64,000 nt of DNA, from NCBI GenBank assembly GCA_913061075.1, contig CAJXSK010000004.1, positions 173,597 to 237,596 on the forward strand, given 5' to 3'. Positions 27,988-37,120 of this stretch are shown here, in pieces; position 1 is the first letter of the stretch, and each line of letters opens with the position of its first letter. This stretch comes from an uncultured Piscirickettsiaceae bacterium. GTDB taxonomy: Bacteria; Pseudomonadota; Gammaproteobacteria; Methylococcales; Cycloclasticaceae. The notes below the pieces were generated by a model. That model saw nothing but the letters and a program-made list of their open reading frames with translations. It ran no database searches and was not told the DNA's origin. The position numbers and the translations under genes were made by a program.

Positions 27988-28506
27988 ATGATTTCAATGA
28001 TTGTTGCGATGGGCGAGAACAATGCCATCGGTAAAGATAATGAGCTGCTTTGGCATTTACCTGATGATTTCAAACATTTTAAATCCGTGACGATGGGGAA
28101 GCCCATCGTGATGGGGCGAAAAACCTTTGAATCGATAGGGCGACCGTTACCGGGCAGAGAGAATATTGTTGTTACGCGCGATAAATTGTTTTTAGTGGAA
28201 GGTGTCACTATTGTTAATGATATTGATGCAGCTTTGTTAGCTTGTAATAAGTTCGATGAGGTGATGGTGATTGGTGGTGCAAGTTTTTACGAACAAATGC
28301 TACCACTTGCAGATAAGCTTTACGTTACGTTGGTTCATGAAAGCTTTGAAGCAGATGCTTTTTTTCCTGAGATTAGTATGGATGAGTGGCATATATCAGA
28401 ACAACGTGAGCACGCGTCAGATGAAAAACACGCGTATGGTTTTTCTTTTATTACTTATGAGCGGGTCAAAAAGGGTTGGCTGAACGTTCGCAATCGATTG
28501 AGATAA
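27988..28506 (+). CDS. folA: Dihydrofolate reductase
   Basis: It reduces the dihydrofolate made by ThyA. The 172 residues open with MIVAMGENNAIGKDNELLWHLPDDFKHF, split here as IVAMGENNAIG and LLWHLPDDFKHF, which contain the substrate-binding Asp. VMGRKTFESIGRPLPGR and MVIGGASFYEQ are the NADPH-binding parts. The C-terminal tail KGWLNVRNRLR extends about 11 residues past the usual end and overlaps the 3' end of apaH on the opposite strand by 41 bases. Confidence 0.97.
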   Translation: MISMIVAMGENNAIGKDNELLWHLPDDFKHFKSVTMGKPIVMGRKTFESIGRPLPGRENIVVTRDKLFLVEGVTIVNDIDAALLACNKFDEVMVIGGASFYEQMLPLADKLYVTLVHESFEADAFFPEISMDEWHISEQREHASDEKHAYGFSFITYERVKKGWLNVRNRLR

Positions 28507-29293
28507 GGCGTTCAGTGCCGTCCAGTGCAAGTGCGCTGAGAGAGCCACCCCATAAACAACCAGTGTCTAAACAAGTGGCATTGTGTTGTTGCTGAAAGCC
28601 CAGCGTGGACCAGTGCCCAAACACGATTTTTTGTTCCGATGTTTGGCGGTTTGGTGCGTCATACCAAGGTATTAAGCCAGAGGCTTGTGTGCCAAGCTCA
28701 CCCTTCTCTTTTAAATTGAGTCGGCCGTGTTCATCACAATATCGCATTCGTGTGAAGCAGTTGATGATGAACCGTAGGCGATCATTGCCTGTTAAGTCCT
28801 CTTGCCACATGTCCGGTTGGTTACCGTACATTGCAGCAAAAAATTCTTCAGCTTGGTTGCTTTGAATATGTTGGGTCAATTCTTTTGCATGTTCTCGGGT
28901 ATCTTCTATGGACCACTGTGGCGGTAGGCCAGCATGAATCATGCAATAACCTAGTACAGTGTCTTCATAAAAGAAGGGTAATGCCCGAACCCACTGAATT
29001 AACTCTTCAGCGTCGTCTGCATCTAAAATATCTGAGAAAGTGTCTGAACGGTGCGACTTCTTTTGCCCAAATGCTGTCGCTAAAAAATGACATTCATGAT
29101 TACCTAAAACGCTTCGTGCGCTATCGCCTAGCAATTTGATAAAACGTAACGTTTCTAGTGATTTAGGACCTCGGTTGATAAGGTCGCCGGCAAACCAGAG
29201 TTGATCTTGGCTGGGGTCGAATTGTATTTTATCTAATAGCCTTTGTAGCGGATCATAACAACCTTGAATATCACCGATGGCATAGCAGGTCAT
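28466..29293 (-). CDS. apaH: Diadenosine tetraphosphatase (symmetrical)
   Basis: A metallophosphoesterase of 275 residues that splits Ap4A into two ADP and can decap Np4-RNA. Motifs are GDIQGCYD, FAGDLINRGP, VLGNHECHF, the His in MIHAGLPPQW and VFGHWSTLG. It follows apaG by 11 bases, the usual gammaproteobacterial pairing. Its last 41 bases overlap the end of folA convergently. Confidence 0.97.
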   Translation of the reverse strand: MTCYAIGDIQGCYDPLQRLLDKIQFDPSQDQLWFAGDLINRGPKSLETLRFIKLLGDSARSVLGNHECHFLATAFGQKKSHRSDTFSDILDADDAEELIQWVRALPFFYEDTVLGYCMIHAGLPPQWSIEDTREHAKELTQHIQSNQAEEFFAAMYGNQPDMWQEDLTGNDRLRFIINCFTRMRYCDEHGRLNLKEKGELGTQASGLIPWYDAPNRQTSEQKIVFGHWSTLGFQQQHNATCLDTGCLWGGSLSALALDGTERLISIDCERSANPF

Positions 29294-29304
29294 TGGTGAT
29301 TGTA

Positions 29305-29688
29305 CTAGTGGAGCGTTCTCGGAATGGATAAAGAAAACGTGGGTATGTTAGCTTTAAACTTATTACCGTCTGCATCCAACATGTCGTAACTGCCTTGCAT
29401 TGCACCGACAGATGTTTCAAGCACAGCGCCACTTGTGTACTCAAATGACTCACCTGGTTGAATATGTGGTTGTTCGCCGACAACGCCTTCGCCATGTACT
29501 TCCTGAACTTTGCCGTTTGAGTCGGTAATAACCCAGTGGCGACTGACAAGTTGGGCTTCAATATCCCCAGTGTTTTTTATCGTAATGGAATAGGCAAAAA
29601 CATAACGTGCGGCTTCTGGCTCTGAAGAAGATGCAATATACGTTGTATCGACGTTCACTTTGATATGTTGGTTTTTTGTATCACTCAT
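29305..29688 (-). CDS. apaG: ApaG protein (fibronectin-III-like fold)
   Basis: The product has 127 residues. The family core is visible: YVFAYSITIKNTGD, LVSRHWVITDSNGKVQEV and the GEGVVGEQPHIQPGE loop, then AMQGSYDMLDADG. ApaG has been linked to Co2+/Mg2+ tolerance; its molecular role is not settled. It is upstream of apaH in the same orientation. Another frame on this strand from 29561 is out of phase and is a shadow. Confidence 0.95.
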   Translation of the reverse strand: MSDTKNQHIKVNVDTTYIASSSEPEAARYVFAYSITIKNTGDIEAQLVSRHWVITDSNGKVQEVHGEGVVGEQPHIQPGESFEYTSGAVLETSVGAMQGSYDMLDADGNKFKANIPTFSLSIPRTLH

Positions 29689-29771
29689 ACGGTTTTCTAT
29701 AAAGAACTTGTTACGATTTATGTTATCTGAAGTAAGATGTTATTAACCGCTATTATCTAGGAAAACGTGAT

Positions 29772-31127
29772 TTGAGAGTACATATTTTAGGCATTTGTGG
29801 CACATTTATGGGTGGCTTGGCTGTGATGGCACAAAAGCTTGGACATACTGTGACAGGGTCAGATGCGGGTGTTTACCCGCCTATGAGCACACAGCTAGAA
29901 GCTGAAGGTATCGAACTGATGCAAGGTTATAGTGCGGATAACCTCGCTGTTAGACCAGACATTGTGGTGATTGGTAATGCGCTGTCCAGAGGAAATGAGG
30001 AAGTTGAGGCTGTATTGGCTTTAGGTTTGCCTTATACGTCGGGTGCGCAATGGTTAGCTGAACATGTATTGCAAAACAAATGGGTACTGGCAGTGGCCGG
30101 TACGCACGGTAAAACAACCACCAGCTCAATGCTTGCATGGATATTGGAAGAGGCGGGGAAAGCGCCGGGTTTTTTAATAGGTGGGGTGCCGCTCAACTTT
30201 GGTATTTCGGCGCGTTTGGGATCATCTGATTATTTCGTAATAGAAGCAGACGAGTACGACACGGCATTTTTTGATAAGCGTTCAAAGTTTGTTCATTATC
30301 GCCCTAAAACCTGTGTGCTTAATAATCTTGAGTTTGACCACGCGGACATTTTTGATGACCTTGATGCCATTAAACGCCAATTTCACCACCTGATTAGAAC
30401 AGTGCCTAGTAATGGCTTGTTGATCAGCCCAACTGATGATGACAATTTAAATGAAGTGCTGTCTCAAGGGTGTTGGTCACCGGTTGAAAAAGTCAGCGTT
30501 CAACCAGCACAAGAGGCACCATGGCGTGTTGATAATGTTGAAACAGGAGAGGGCGCGTTTGATGTCTATCACGGCAATCAATGTGCAGGCAGAGTTAAAT
30601 GGGCATTAAGTGGTAAGCATAATGTGTCTAATGCACTAGGTGCGATCGCTGCTGCACACCATGTGGGGGTTTCACCATCACAAGCTATTGCGTCTTTGGC
30701 AACGTTTCAAAATGTAAAACGCAGGATGGAGGTGCGTGCTGTCATTAACGATATTACGCTGTACGATGATTTTGCGCATCACCCAACGGCTATTGCCAGT
30801 ACGCTGGCTGGCTTGCGAGGAAAAGTCGGGAGCCAGCGTATTATTGCAGTGTTAGAGCCCCGTTCAAACACGATGAAAATAGGTGTGCATAAAGCTAGTC
30901 TACTACCTTCTTTAGCAGATGCAGATATGGCGATGATTTACCTCCCTGATGAGCTAGAATGGGATATGAACCTCGACGCATATTCGAACATTCAAACCTT
31001 TAATTCGATTAACCAGTTAGTCACGGCGATTACATCAAAAGCTGAAGCGGGTAATCATGTGCTGTTTATGAGTAATGGCGGTTTTTCAGGCATTCATCAA
31101 AAAGTTGAGGACGTGTTAAAGGAATAA
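29772..31127 (+). CDS. mpl: UDP-N-acetylmuramate:L-alanyl-gamma-D-glutamyl-meso-diaminopimelate ligase
   Basis: This is a peptidoglycan recycling ligase that joins the recovered tripeptide to UDP-MurNAc. It has 451 residues, Mur-ligase family, with opening VHILGICGTFMGG, P-loop AGTHGKTTTSSML, the EADEYDTAFFDKR substrate loop and DDFAHHPTAI in the C-terminal domain. The start is TTG at 29772, preceded by AGGAAAA; the in-frame GTG five bases upstream hits a stop at once. A rare start may keep expression low. Confidence 0.96.
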   Translation: MRVHILGICGTFMGGLAVMAQKLGHTVTGSDAGVYPPMSTQLEAEGIELMQGYSADNLAVRPDIVVIGNALSRGNEEVEAVLALGLPYTSGAQWLAEHVLQNKWVLAVAGTHGKTTTSSMLAWILEEAGKAPGFLIGGVPLNFGISARLGSSDYFVIEADEYDTAFFDKRSKFVHYRPKTCVLNNLEFDHADIFDDLDAIKRQFHHLIRTVPSNGLLISPTDDDNLNEVLSQGCWSPVEKVSVQPAQEAPWRVDNVETGEGAFDVYHGNQCAGRVKWALSGKHNVSNALGAIAAAHHVGVSPSQAIASLATFQNVKRRMEVRAVINDITLYDDFAHHPTAIASTLAGLRGKVGSQRIIAVLEPRSNTMKIGVHKASLLPSLADADMAMIYLPDELEWDMNLDAYSNIQTFNSINQLVTAITSKAEAGNHVLFMSNGGFSGIHQKVEDVLKE

Positions 31128-31132
31128 CCTAA

Positions 31133-31723
31133 GTGAGAACGCCAATAAACAATGTGCCTATCTTTCCGCTGTCTACAGTGTTATATCCCGAAGGCGTATT
31201 GTCATTAAGAGTTTTCGAGCCGCGTTATTTAGACATGGTCAGCGCCTGTTTAAAAGAAGACAGGCCTTTTGGGGTGTGTTTGATTGCTGAAGGTGCCGAG
31301 GTGGGCCCTGTAGCGAAATGCTTCCAAGTAGGAACGTTAGCAAAAATAATTAATTGGAATCAATCAACGGACGGTATTTTGGAAGTTGAGACAGTGGGTT
31401 GCCAACGCTTTAGGTTATTAAAAAGTGAGGTTACAAAACAAAATTTAATAGTAGGGGATATACAGCTATTAAACGATTCGCCACCGGTTACTTTGCCTAA
31501 TGAATTCGCAAGCTTAGTCATTACCTTGAAAAATGTTATTAACCATTCGTCCAGCTCCGTTACAACTAATGAAGAAAGCTTTAACGACCCTAATTGGGTG
31601 AGTTATCGGCTAATTGAAATGTTGTCGATGGAGGCTGTCATGCGCCAACGATTATTAGAAATTGACGACGCTATTGAACGACTACACATTATCTTAGGAT
31701 TGTATTCAAATATTAAGACCTGA
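31133..31723 (+). CDS. LON N-terminal (substrate-binding) domain protein
   Basis: A stand-alone Lon N-domain protein of 196 residues without the AAA or protease parts. The typical opening is VPIFPLSTVLYPEGVLSLRVFEPRY, split here as VPIFPLSTVLYPEG and LRVFEPRYLDMV, followed by FGVCLIAEG. The start is GTG at 31133, five bases after mpl, with AAAGGAAT as ribosome binding site. The function of such isolated domains is unknown; substrate selection or chaperoning is a guess. Confidence 0.9.
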   Translation: MRTPINNVPIFPLSTVLYPEGVLSLRVFEPRYLDMVSACLKEDRPFGVCLIAEGAEVGPVAKCFQVGTLAKIINWNQSTDGILEVETVGCQRFRLLKSEVTKQNLIVGDIQLLNDSPPVTLPNEFASLVITLKNVINHSSSSVTTNEESFNDPNWVSYRLIEMLSMEAVMRQRLLEIDDAIERLHIILGLYSNIKT

Positions 31724-31788
31724 AATGTACGATAAATAGGGATTTGTACTATAGTTTGTATTGTATAAATATTAAGGTTGGTATTGTT

Positions 31789-32679
31789 TTGTATAGATCT
31801 CTTAAGCACGGCTTTGAGCTGGCTATTTTAATGGTTTTGTCGTTGTTTCTTTATGCGAGCTCAGCACATGCCGCCGCAGGTCATCAAAATATTTTATTGA
31901 CGCTGGATGAGGTTAAAGCATTGGTGGACTTTGGCGAGGTAACACTGGTTGATGCGCGCCCTTATATTGCTTATAAAAAAAATCATATTAAGGGTGCTGT
32001 GTCTGTACCGACCGATGAAACATTTGCGAAATCAGGTCGATCTGATTTGGTTGCTAGCGTCACACAAATGCGTGGCTTAATGAGTAAAGCGGGTCTCGAT
32101 GAGAGCTCCAAAGTAATTATTTATGGTGATACGAACTTATTAAATATTTCCAGACTGTTTTGGGTGTTTGAAACGTTTGGCCTTTCAGATGTGGCGATAA
32201 TGAATGATTCTCTTACAAATTGGGGAAAACACAGTTACCCTACAGAGTCAGGCGAACAAAGCATTAGATCTTCGGTAATATACCCAACCTTAAGGGAAGG
32301 TAGGTTAGCGACGATGTTGATGGTGTATACAGCGATGAAGAACGAAGAAGAATCGCTGATCGACGCAAGAGCAGCTGTTGAATATAAAGGTGAGCAATCA
32401 GCCACTGGGGTGTACGGGCATATACCCACGTCTATTAATATTCCATGGCAAAGCAACTTCACAGCAAATTTTTCTAAATTCCGGCCAATTGATGAATTAA
32501 AAGATATTTATAAAGGCGTCGAGCAGAAAAAGATGAATACGGTTTATTGTAATAAGGGTAAAGAATCAGCTTCTAACTATGTTGCGCTACGGTTGTTAGG
32601 GAAGCCTGTTCGAGCTTACGATGGATCGTGGCACGAATGGAGTCTTCAAGAAGGGTTACCTATTGAAAAAGGACATTAA
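31789..32679 (+). CDS. Periplasmic sulfurtransferase with two rhodanese domains
   Basis: The preferred start is TTG at 31789, with AAGG about 10 bases upstream, because it gives a clean signal peptide (basic YRSLKHG, hydrophobic core, cleavage after SSAHA). A longer TTG start at 31744 exists. Domain 1 (VTLVDARPYIAYKKNHIKGA) has no cysteine in its active loop and is likely structural. Domain 2 has Cys254 in VYCNKGKESA, the active persulfide site, followed by GSWHEW as in thiosulfate sulfurtransferases. The 296-residue enzyme should move sulfane sulfur to cyanide or thiols outside the inner membrane. The next gene begins 7 bases after it. Confidence 0.88.
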   Translation: MYRSLKHGFELAILMVLSLFLYASSAHAAAGHQNILLTLDEVKALVDFGEVTLVDARPYIAYKKNHIKGAVSVPTDETFAKSGRSDLVASVTQMRGLMSKAGLDESSKVIIYGDTNLLNISRLFWVFETFGLSDVAIMNDSLTNWGKHSYPTESGEQSIRSSVIYPTLREGRLATMLMVYTAMKNEEESLIDARAAVEYKGEQSATGVYGHIPTSINIPWQSNFTANFSKFRPIDELKDIYKGVEQKKMNTVYCNKGKESASNYVALRLLGKPVRAYDGSWHEWSLQEGLPIEKGH

Positions 32680-32686
32680 CGTTCCT

Positions 32687-34747
32687 ATGTATAAATTTTC
32701 TGGTCTGTCTTTTTCGTCTATCCGTTATCAGTTTATTGTGTTGATGATGGTGATGGCGTCAATTTTGATTATTGGATATTCAATATTTACCTATAACAAT
32801 GCAAAATCAGAGTACGAGAAAGAGGCTAGAAATGAGTTGGTAGTTATTAGCCGAGCTCTTAATAATGATTATGCTGAATTAATCATAATGGGCTTGCCTA
32901 GTACGAGTATTGAAGTGCGACATAAGTGGGAATCCTTTCCTGTGATTATGCACGTAGATTTAGAGGATTTAAAAGAAAATCCAGTTCTACATTACACCAG
33001 AGATGGTCTGAGTCATAAGCCTATTGTGATTGACGACAGCAAAAACTTTGTCATTACAGGTGACACAACTCGCTTTCACCATAAAGTTGTTCATCAAGGT
33101 AAGCAAGTTGGTGTTGCTCGGTATGTAGTTTCTAACGTTCGCTATCAGGGGCTTATAGACAAATTATTTCAACGATTGTTGATTTCGATTCTGTTTGCTT
33201 TAGTGTTGTCTGTTCTATTGTCACTGTCGTTACAGGAATTTTTTGTTTTTCCATTACAACGTTTAATGCAAAGAATTAATGTCATCGTTGATAAGCAAGA
33301 CTATTCTGCGATTATTGATATTGACCCTAAAGATAACAGTGAATTTGCTTTACTTGCTAAAGAGTTTAATTCGCTGCTTAAACGGGTTGATACGACACTG
33401 CAAAAAGTTAAAGATTCAAAAGCATACGCCCAAGAACTCGCATTTTACGATGAGTTGACTAAGCTACCGAATAGGCGGCTGCTTAATGAGCGCATGGAAT
33501 ACATATTAGATATTGCGAAGCGAGAAGAGCTCCATGGTGCTTTGTTGTTTATAGACTTGGATCACTTTAAAACATTAAATGACTCACGCGGCCATGCGGC
33601 TGGTGATGCGTTGTTAAAACAGGTATCTACGCGCCTTAAAAAAGTATTTCGTGCTGAAGATACTATAGCAAGGCTAGGTGGTGATGAATTTGTAATTTTA
33701 TCTGGCCATTTAGAACCTTCTGAGGAGGCTGTGGTCAATCAAATTCATTCTTTAATGTTGAAGCTTAAGAGCGTATTGAGCGAAGCCTTCCAGGTGGAAG
33801 ATGAAAGCTATCACTTAACAGCGAGTGTGGGTATTACAACCTTCCCCGGTATGGCCAGGGGTGCAGCTGAACTTATGAAACAGGCCGATGGAGCAATGTA
33901 TCAAGCTAAAGAAGCAGGGCGAGATGGCTATCGGTTTTATGAAGAAGTTATGCAAGAAGTGGCCGATGCTCGTTTACAAATGGAGAATGATTTACGTCAC
34001 GCCATAGAAAAAAATCAGTTCGAATTGTACTACCAACCACAGGTGGATGAATATGGTCGAATATTAGGTGCAGAGGCCTTATTACGTTGGATAAAAAGTG
34101 ATGGTGAATTTGTATCTCCCGCTGAGTTTATACCCGTTGCAGAACAAACAAGGCTGATTTTACCCATTGGGGGCTGGGTTATGGGTGAAAGTTTCAAGCA
34201 GTTAGCAGCGTGGCAAGGGCTGGGAATTGATGACAGTTTTAGATTGTCTGTAAATATTAGCCCTTACCAATTCCATCAAGATGATTTTGTAGAAAAAACG
34301 CAAGCATTGCTTAAGGAAACAGGTGCATCGGCAGCGCTCGTCACTTTGGAAGTAACGGAAGGTATTACTATTAAAGATCTGGAATCAACGATTGATAAAA
34401 TGAAAGAATTAACAAAAATCGGGTTCAAAATATCTATGGATGATTTTGGGACTGGGTATTCATCTTTAACGTATTTGAAGCAGTTACCTCTCAGTGAGTT
34501 GAAGGTGGATCAGTCTTTTGTAAGGGATTTGCATATTGATAGGTCTGATGCAGAAATTGCAGCAACAATCATTGCGATGGCTAAAAACTTAAACCTTGAG
34601 GTGGTCGCTGAAGGGGTTGAAGAGGAAAGTCAATTGCGCTTTTTGAGTAGAAATGGGTGTGAGGTTTTTCAAGGGTATTACTTTCATAAACCGATGCCGG
34701 TTAAAGACATCGACGAATTATTGTTCGGTAATGTTGTTGTTTTATAA
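32687..34747 (+). CDS. Membrane-anchored GGDEF-EAL protein (c-di-GMP synthesis/hydrolysis)
   Basis: The ATG at 32687 gives 686 residues; an in-frame ATG at 32621 would overlap the rhodanese gene. Two membrane helices (about 12-34 and 162-185) enclose a periplasmic sensor region, followed by a HAMP-like linker. The GGDEF motif at 331-335 is intact, with the RxxD inhibitory site (RAED) five residues before it. The EAL motif is at 463-465 (AEALLRW), with the catalytic phrases LEVTEG, DDFGTGYSS and KVDQSF all conserved. Both activities look possible, so direction must depend on regulation. A link to the PilZ and MshE proteins is plausible. Confidence 0.93.
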   Translation: MYKFSGLSFSSIRYQFIVLMMVMASILIIGYSIFTYNNAKSEYEKEARNELVVISRALNNDYAELIIMGLPSTSIEVRHKWESFPVIMHVDLEDLKENPVLHYTRDGLSHKPIVIDDSKNFVITGDTTRFHHKVVHQGKQVGVARYVVSNVRYQGLIDKLFQRLLISILFALVLSVLLSLSLQEFFVFPLQRLMQRINVIVDKQDYSAIIDIDPKDNSEFALLAKEFNSLLKRVDTTLQKVKDSKAYAQELAFYDELTKLPNRRLLNERMEYILDIAKREELHGALLFIDLDHFKTLNDSRGHAAGDALLKQVSTRLKKVFRAEDTIARLGGDEFVILSGHLEPSEEAVVNQIHSLMLKLKSVLSEAFQVEDESYHLTASVGITTFPGMARGAAELMKQADGAMYQAKEAGRDGYRFYEEVMQEVADARLQMENDLRHAIEKNQFELYYQPQVDEYGRILGAEALLRWIKSDGEFVSPAEFIPVAEQTRLILPIGGWVMGESFKQLAAWQGLGIDDSFRLSVNISPYQFHQDDFVEKTQALLKETGASAALVTLEVTEGITIKDLESTIDKMKELTKIGFKISMDDFGTGYSSLTYLKQLPLSELKVDQSFVRDLHIDRSDAEIAATIIAMAKNLNLEVVAEGVEEESQLRFLSRNGCEVFQGYYFHKPMPVKDIDELLFGNVVVL

Positions 34748-34833
34748 AAACAATCATTAACCCTTAAAAGAATGGATAAAGGGCCGTGTTTTTTTGACAG
34801 TCAGTTACCTAATTATTTACAAAAAAATAATAT

Positions 34834-34860
34834 AAAAAAACCCGCCGAAGCGGGTTTTTT
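34834..34860. terminator. Bidirectional intrinsic terminator
   Basis: The CCCGC and GCGGG arms with loop CGAA lie between A7 and T6 runs. It serves the GGDEF-EAL gene on the plus strand and the repeat lipoprotein gene on the minus strand, which ends 16 bases away. Confidence 0.88.
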
Positions 34861-34876
34861 AACGAACATTTGGTAT

Positions 34877-36415
34877 CTATTTTACGGATACACCTAACGC
34901 TTTTACTGTTTCAACGTTAAGGTATTTATCAACAGGTAGTTTATTAGCGCTTTGGAATGCATTAATTGCAGATATTGTGCTTGCTCCAATGACGCCATCA
35001 ATTGAACCCGGGTTAAAACCTTTTGCTTTTAACGCAGATTGAATTTGCGAAATACGACCTTGAGTCATATTGGTTTCACATAGAATTGAACGCCATTGCA
35101 TAAACCCATCACTAACTAACTCTTGGTGAGTAACTGTTTTGTACGTTGCTGGGATAGCAATGCGTTTTTCAGCTGCTGCAGAAGCTAGTTTACGTACTTT
35201 AACTGTTTTAAATTGCGCAGGAATGGCAACTTCACGTGTTGTTGCAGGTATTTTAACAACTTTTCTCGTAACAGTTTTAAACGTAGCAGGTGTTTTTGTT
35301 AAACACACTTTTTGGCCTGTTCGCGTTGCCGTAGGATGATCAGTGTTATGAATCTCATGCCATACAATAGATGCTGGTTGAACTTGTTTTGTTCTAGTAA
35401 GCGTACTATATTTAGCTGGGATTGCATTGCGAGACTCAGATGCAGCCGACACAACTTCTTGCGCGGTAATAGTTTTGTACTGAGCAGGAATTTCTATGGT
35501 CTTAGTAGTGGCTGGTGTTGCTAAGACGCTTCTAGTAACCGTTTTATATTGTGCAGGGACTTCAACTAAACACATAATTTCACCCGTGGCTGAATCAATA
35601 CGTTGAATTGGGCCTGTACCTTTTTTCCATATGGTGTGCGCAGGTTTAACCAATACTTGTTCTGATTCGGTTTTATACGTAGCAGGCACTTGTACTATTT
35701 TGCTTGATGCTTCGCTAACAAGAACAGTCTTTTCAACAGTACGGTATGTAGCTGGTATTGTGTTAACTGATTCTGATGCTTCAGCAACTAATACTTGCTC
35801 TGATACGTTTTCGAAACGAGCTGGTGTTGTGTGTTCATGGAAACACATGCCAGGTGTTGCAGAATCGATATCAGCGCCATATTTCTTTGCTAATGCTAGC
35901 AGTTCACTCGTAGCAGGTGCTGCACTTCTGTTTAGATCTAATCGCCAAACAAGTTGTTCGGCACTCATTTGAATATTTTCAGATTCTGAACCGTAGACTG
36001 CCGGTACTGGAATGAATTTGCTTGAAGCAGCGCTTACTTCGATTGTTTCAGTGCCCCATTCATATGTTGCTGGTGTTACTTCAACGCGTTCTGATGCTTC
36101 AGTTGCTAGCATTTGCTCGCTGACGGTTTTAAATTTCTCTGGCACCCAAACACGCGCGTAACATTCGCCGCTTTTAGCATTAGGTGGTAATAAGTCACCC
36201 TGAGTCGATGAGCCTTGTGTTGACGTTTGGCGAGAAGCAGCTAGATCTAATTCTCTTTTTGAAATAGCTGACTCACGCGTGTCTAATGCTGCTGCGCGCC
36301 CCTTAAGTTCAGATTCGTAAGCACTTGCGCTACCTTGCTCTGTGCTTGCGCAACCCACTGTCATTACAATGGCACTGACCACTGCAACGTTCATGGTTAC
36401 TTTACGTATATTCAT
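34877..36415 (-). CDS. Putative lipoprotein with four Cys-framed PA-x-Y/F-K-T repeats and a peptidoglycan-binding domain
   Basis: The start at 36415 is chosen for its AAAGGATATAAA leader; an upstream in-frame ATG at 36457 adds 14 residues. The N-terminus is a signal peptide ending at Cys22 (MTVGCAS, a weak lipobox), followed by a coiled-coil-like stretch (30-65). Residues 85-446 form four units, each opening with Cys (85, 191, 282, 371), carrying three to four PA-x-(Y/F)-(K/R)-T-type sub-repeats such as IPAQYKTITAQ and most closing with a Trp (157, 263, 352, 441); a fifth Cys is at 446. Residues 449-510 are a PG_binding_1 domain (ISQIQSALKAKGFNPG, then GVIGASTISAINAFQ). It probably sits at the outer membrane and clamps peptidoglycan. 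Function unknown. Confidence 0.85.
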   Translation of the reverse strand: MNIRKVTMNVAVVSAIVMTVGCASTEQGSASAYESELKGRAAALDTRESAISKRELDLAASRQTSTQGSSTQGDLLPPNAKSGECYARVWVPEKFKTVSEQMLATEASERVEVTPATYEWGTETIEVSAASSKFIPVPAVYGSESENIQMSAEQLVWRLDLNRSAAPATSELLALAKKYGADIDSATPGMCFHEHTTPARFENVSEQVLVAEASESVNTIPATYRTVEKTVLVSEASSKIVQVPATYKTESEQVLVKPAHTIWKKGTGPIQRIDSATGEIMCLVEVPAQYKTVTRSVLATPATTKTIEIPAQYKTITAQEVVSAASESRNAIPAKYSTLTRTKQVQPASIVWHEIHNTDHPTATRTGQKVCLTKTPATFKTVTRKVVKIPATTREVAIPAQFKTVKVRKLASAAAEKRIAIPATYKTVTHQELVSDGFMQWRSILCETNMTQGRISQIQSALKAKGFNPGSIDGVIGASTISAINAFQSANKLPVDKYLNVETVKALGVSVK

Positions 36416-36500
36416 TTTATATCCTTTTGTTGTTTTTAGGTTTATGCCAAAAGACATAGACGTAGTTTAATAACAACAACCTGAATAGTGAGTGAACAGC

Positions 36501-37109
36501 TTAGGAACGTTTGTTTCTGATTGCGTAAAAACCCCATATACACAGAGCTACGATTAATAGGAGAGGCCATTTGTTTAGTATGTTGGGGGGTATCAATTCT
36601 GTTGATTTTTCAAAAAAGAAGCCAGGCAGTAAGTAAGCAGGCGCCCATAATAATGATGCAATAATATTAATGGGGATATATTTCTTTAGTGACATGTCTA
36701 AAATACCAGCGACTAATGGAATGACGGCCCGGATAGGGCCAACAAACCGCCCAATTAGAATACTAAATATGCCGTACTTTTCAAAAAAACGGTGTCCTTT
36801 TTCTAATACAGTCGGGTTATTCTTAAACCAGTTAAGATTATAGATTCGTTGATCGTAGTGTTTGCCTAATGCAAAACTTAAACCGTCTCCTATAGAGGCA
36901 CCAGCTGCTGCCCACAAGACCGTGCTAACTAAATCTAGCGTACCATTGCTAATGAGTGCGCCAACTGCAAACATAATGGCAACCCCAGGAACAATAACGC
37001 CGACAATAGCTAACGATTCAAGCATGGCTATTAAAAACACTATCAGGCCTGCCCATGTAGGGTTCTGGTTGATGAGTTCAGTAAGGGTATTTAGAAAGTC
37101 AGCAAACAT
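36501..37109 (-). CDS. DedA family membrane protein
   Basis: The 202 residues have several membrane helices and the DedA/SNARE-associated signature. It reads GLSFALGKHYD, then FEKYGIFSILIGRFVGPIRA with the conserved Arg-Pro-Arg region, and VAGILDMSLKKYI. DedA proteins act as lipid flippases or scramblases, for example for undecaprenyl phosphate, and support envelope integrity and the proton motive force. It starts 11 bases after the globin gene ends. Confidence 0.93.
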   Translation of the reverse strand: MFADFLNTLTELINQNPTWAGLIVFLIAMLESLAIVGVIVPGVAIMFAVGALISNGTLDLVSTVLWAAAGASIGDGLSFALGKHYDQRIYNLNWFKNNPTVLEKGHRFFEKYGIFSILIGRFVGPIRAVIPLVAGILDMSLKKYIPINIIASLLWAPAYLLPGFFFEKSTELIPPNILNKWPLLLIVALCIWGFYAIRNKRS

Positions 37110-37120
37110 GCTGGAATACG

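Noticed and set aside
29271..29561. Minus-strand frame of 96 codons between apaH and apaG
   Set aside because: It is out of phase with apaG, which covers almost the same bases with a known family sequence.
36416..36457. Upstream start for the repeat lipoprotein
   Set aside because: It would place a non-hydrophobic extension before the signal peptide, while the ATG at 36415 has a good ribosome binding site.
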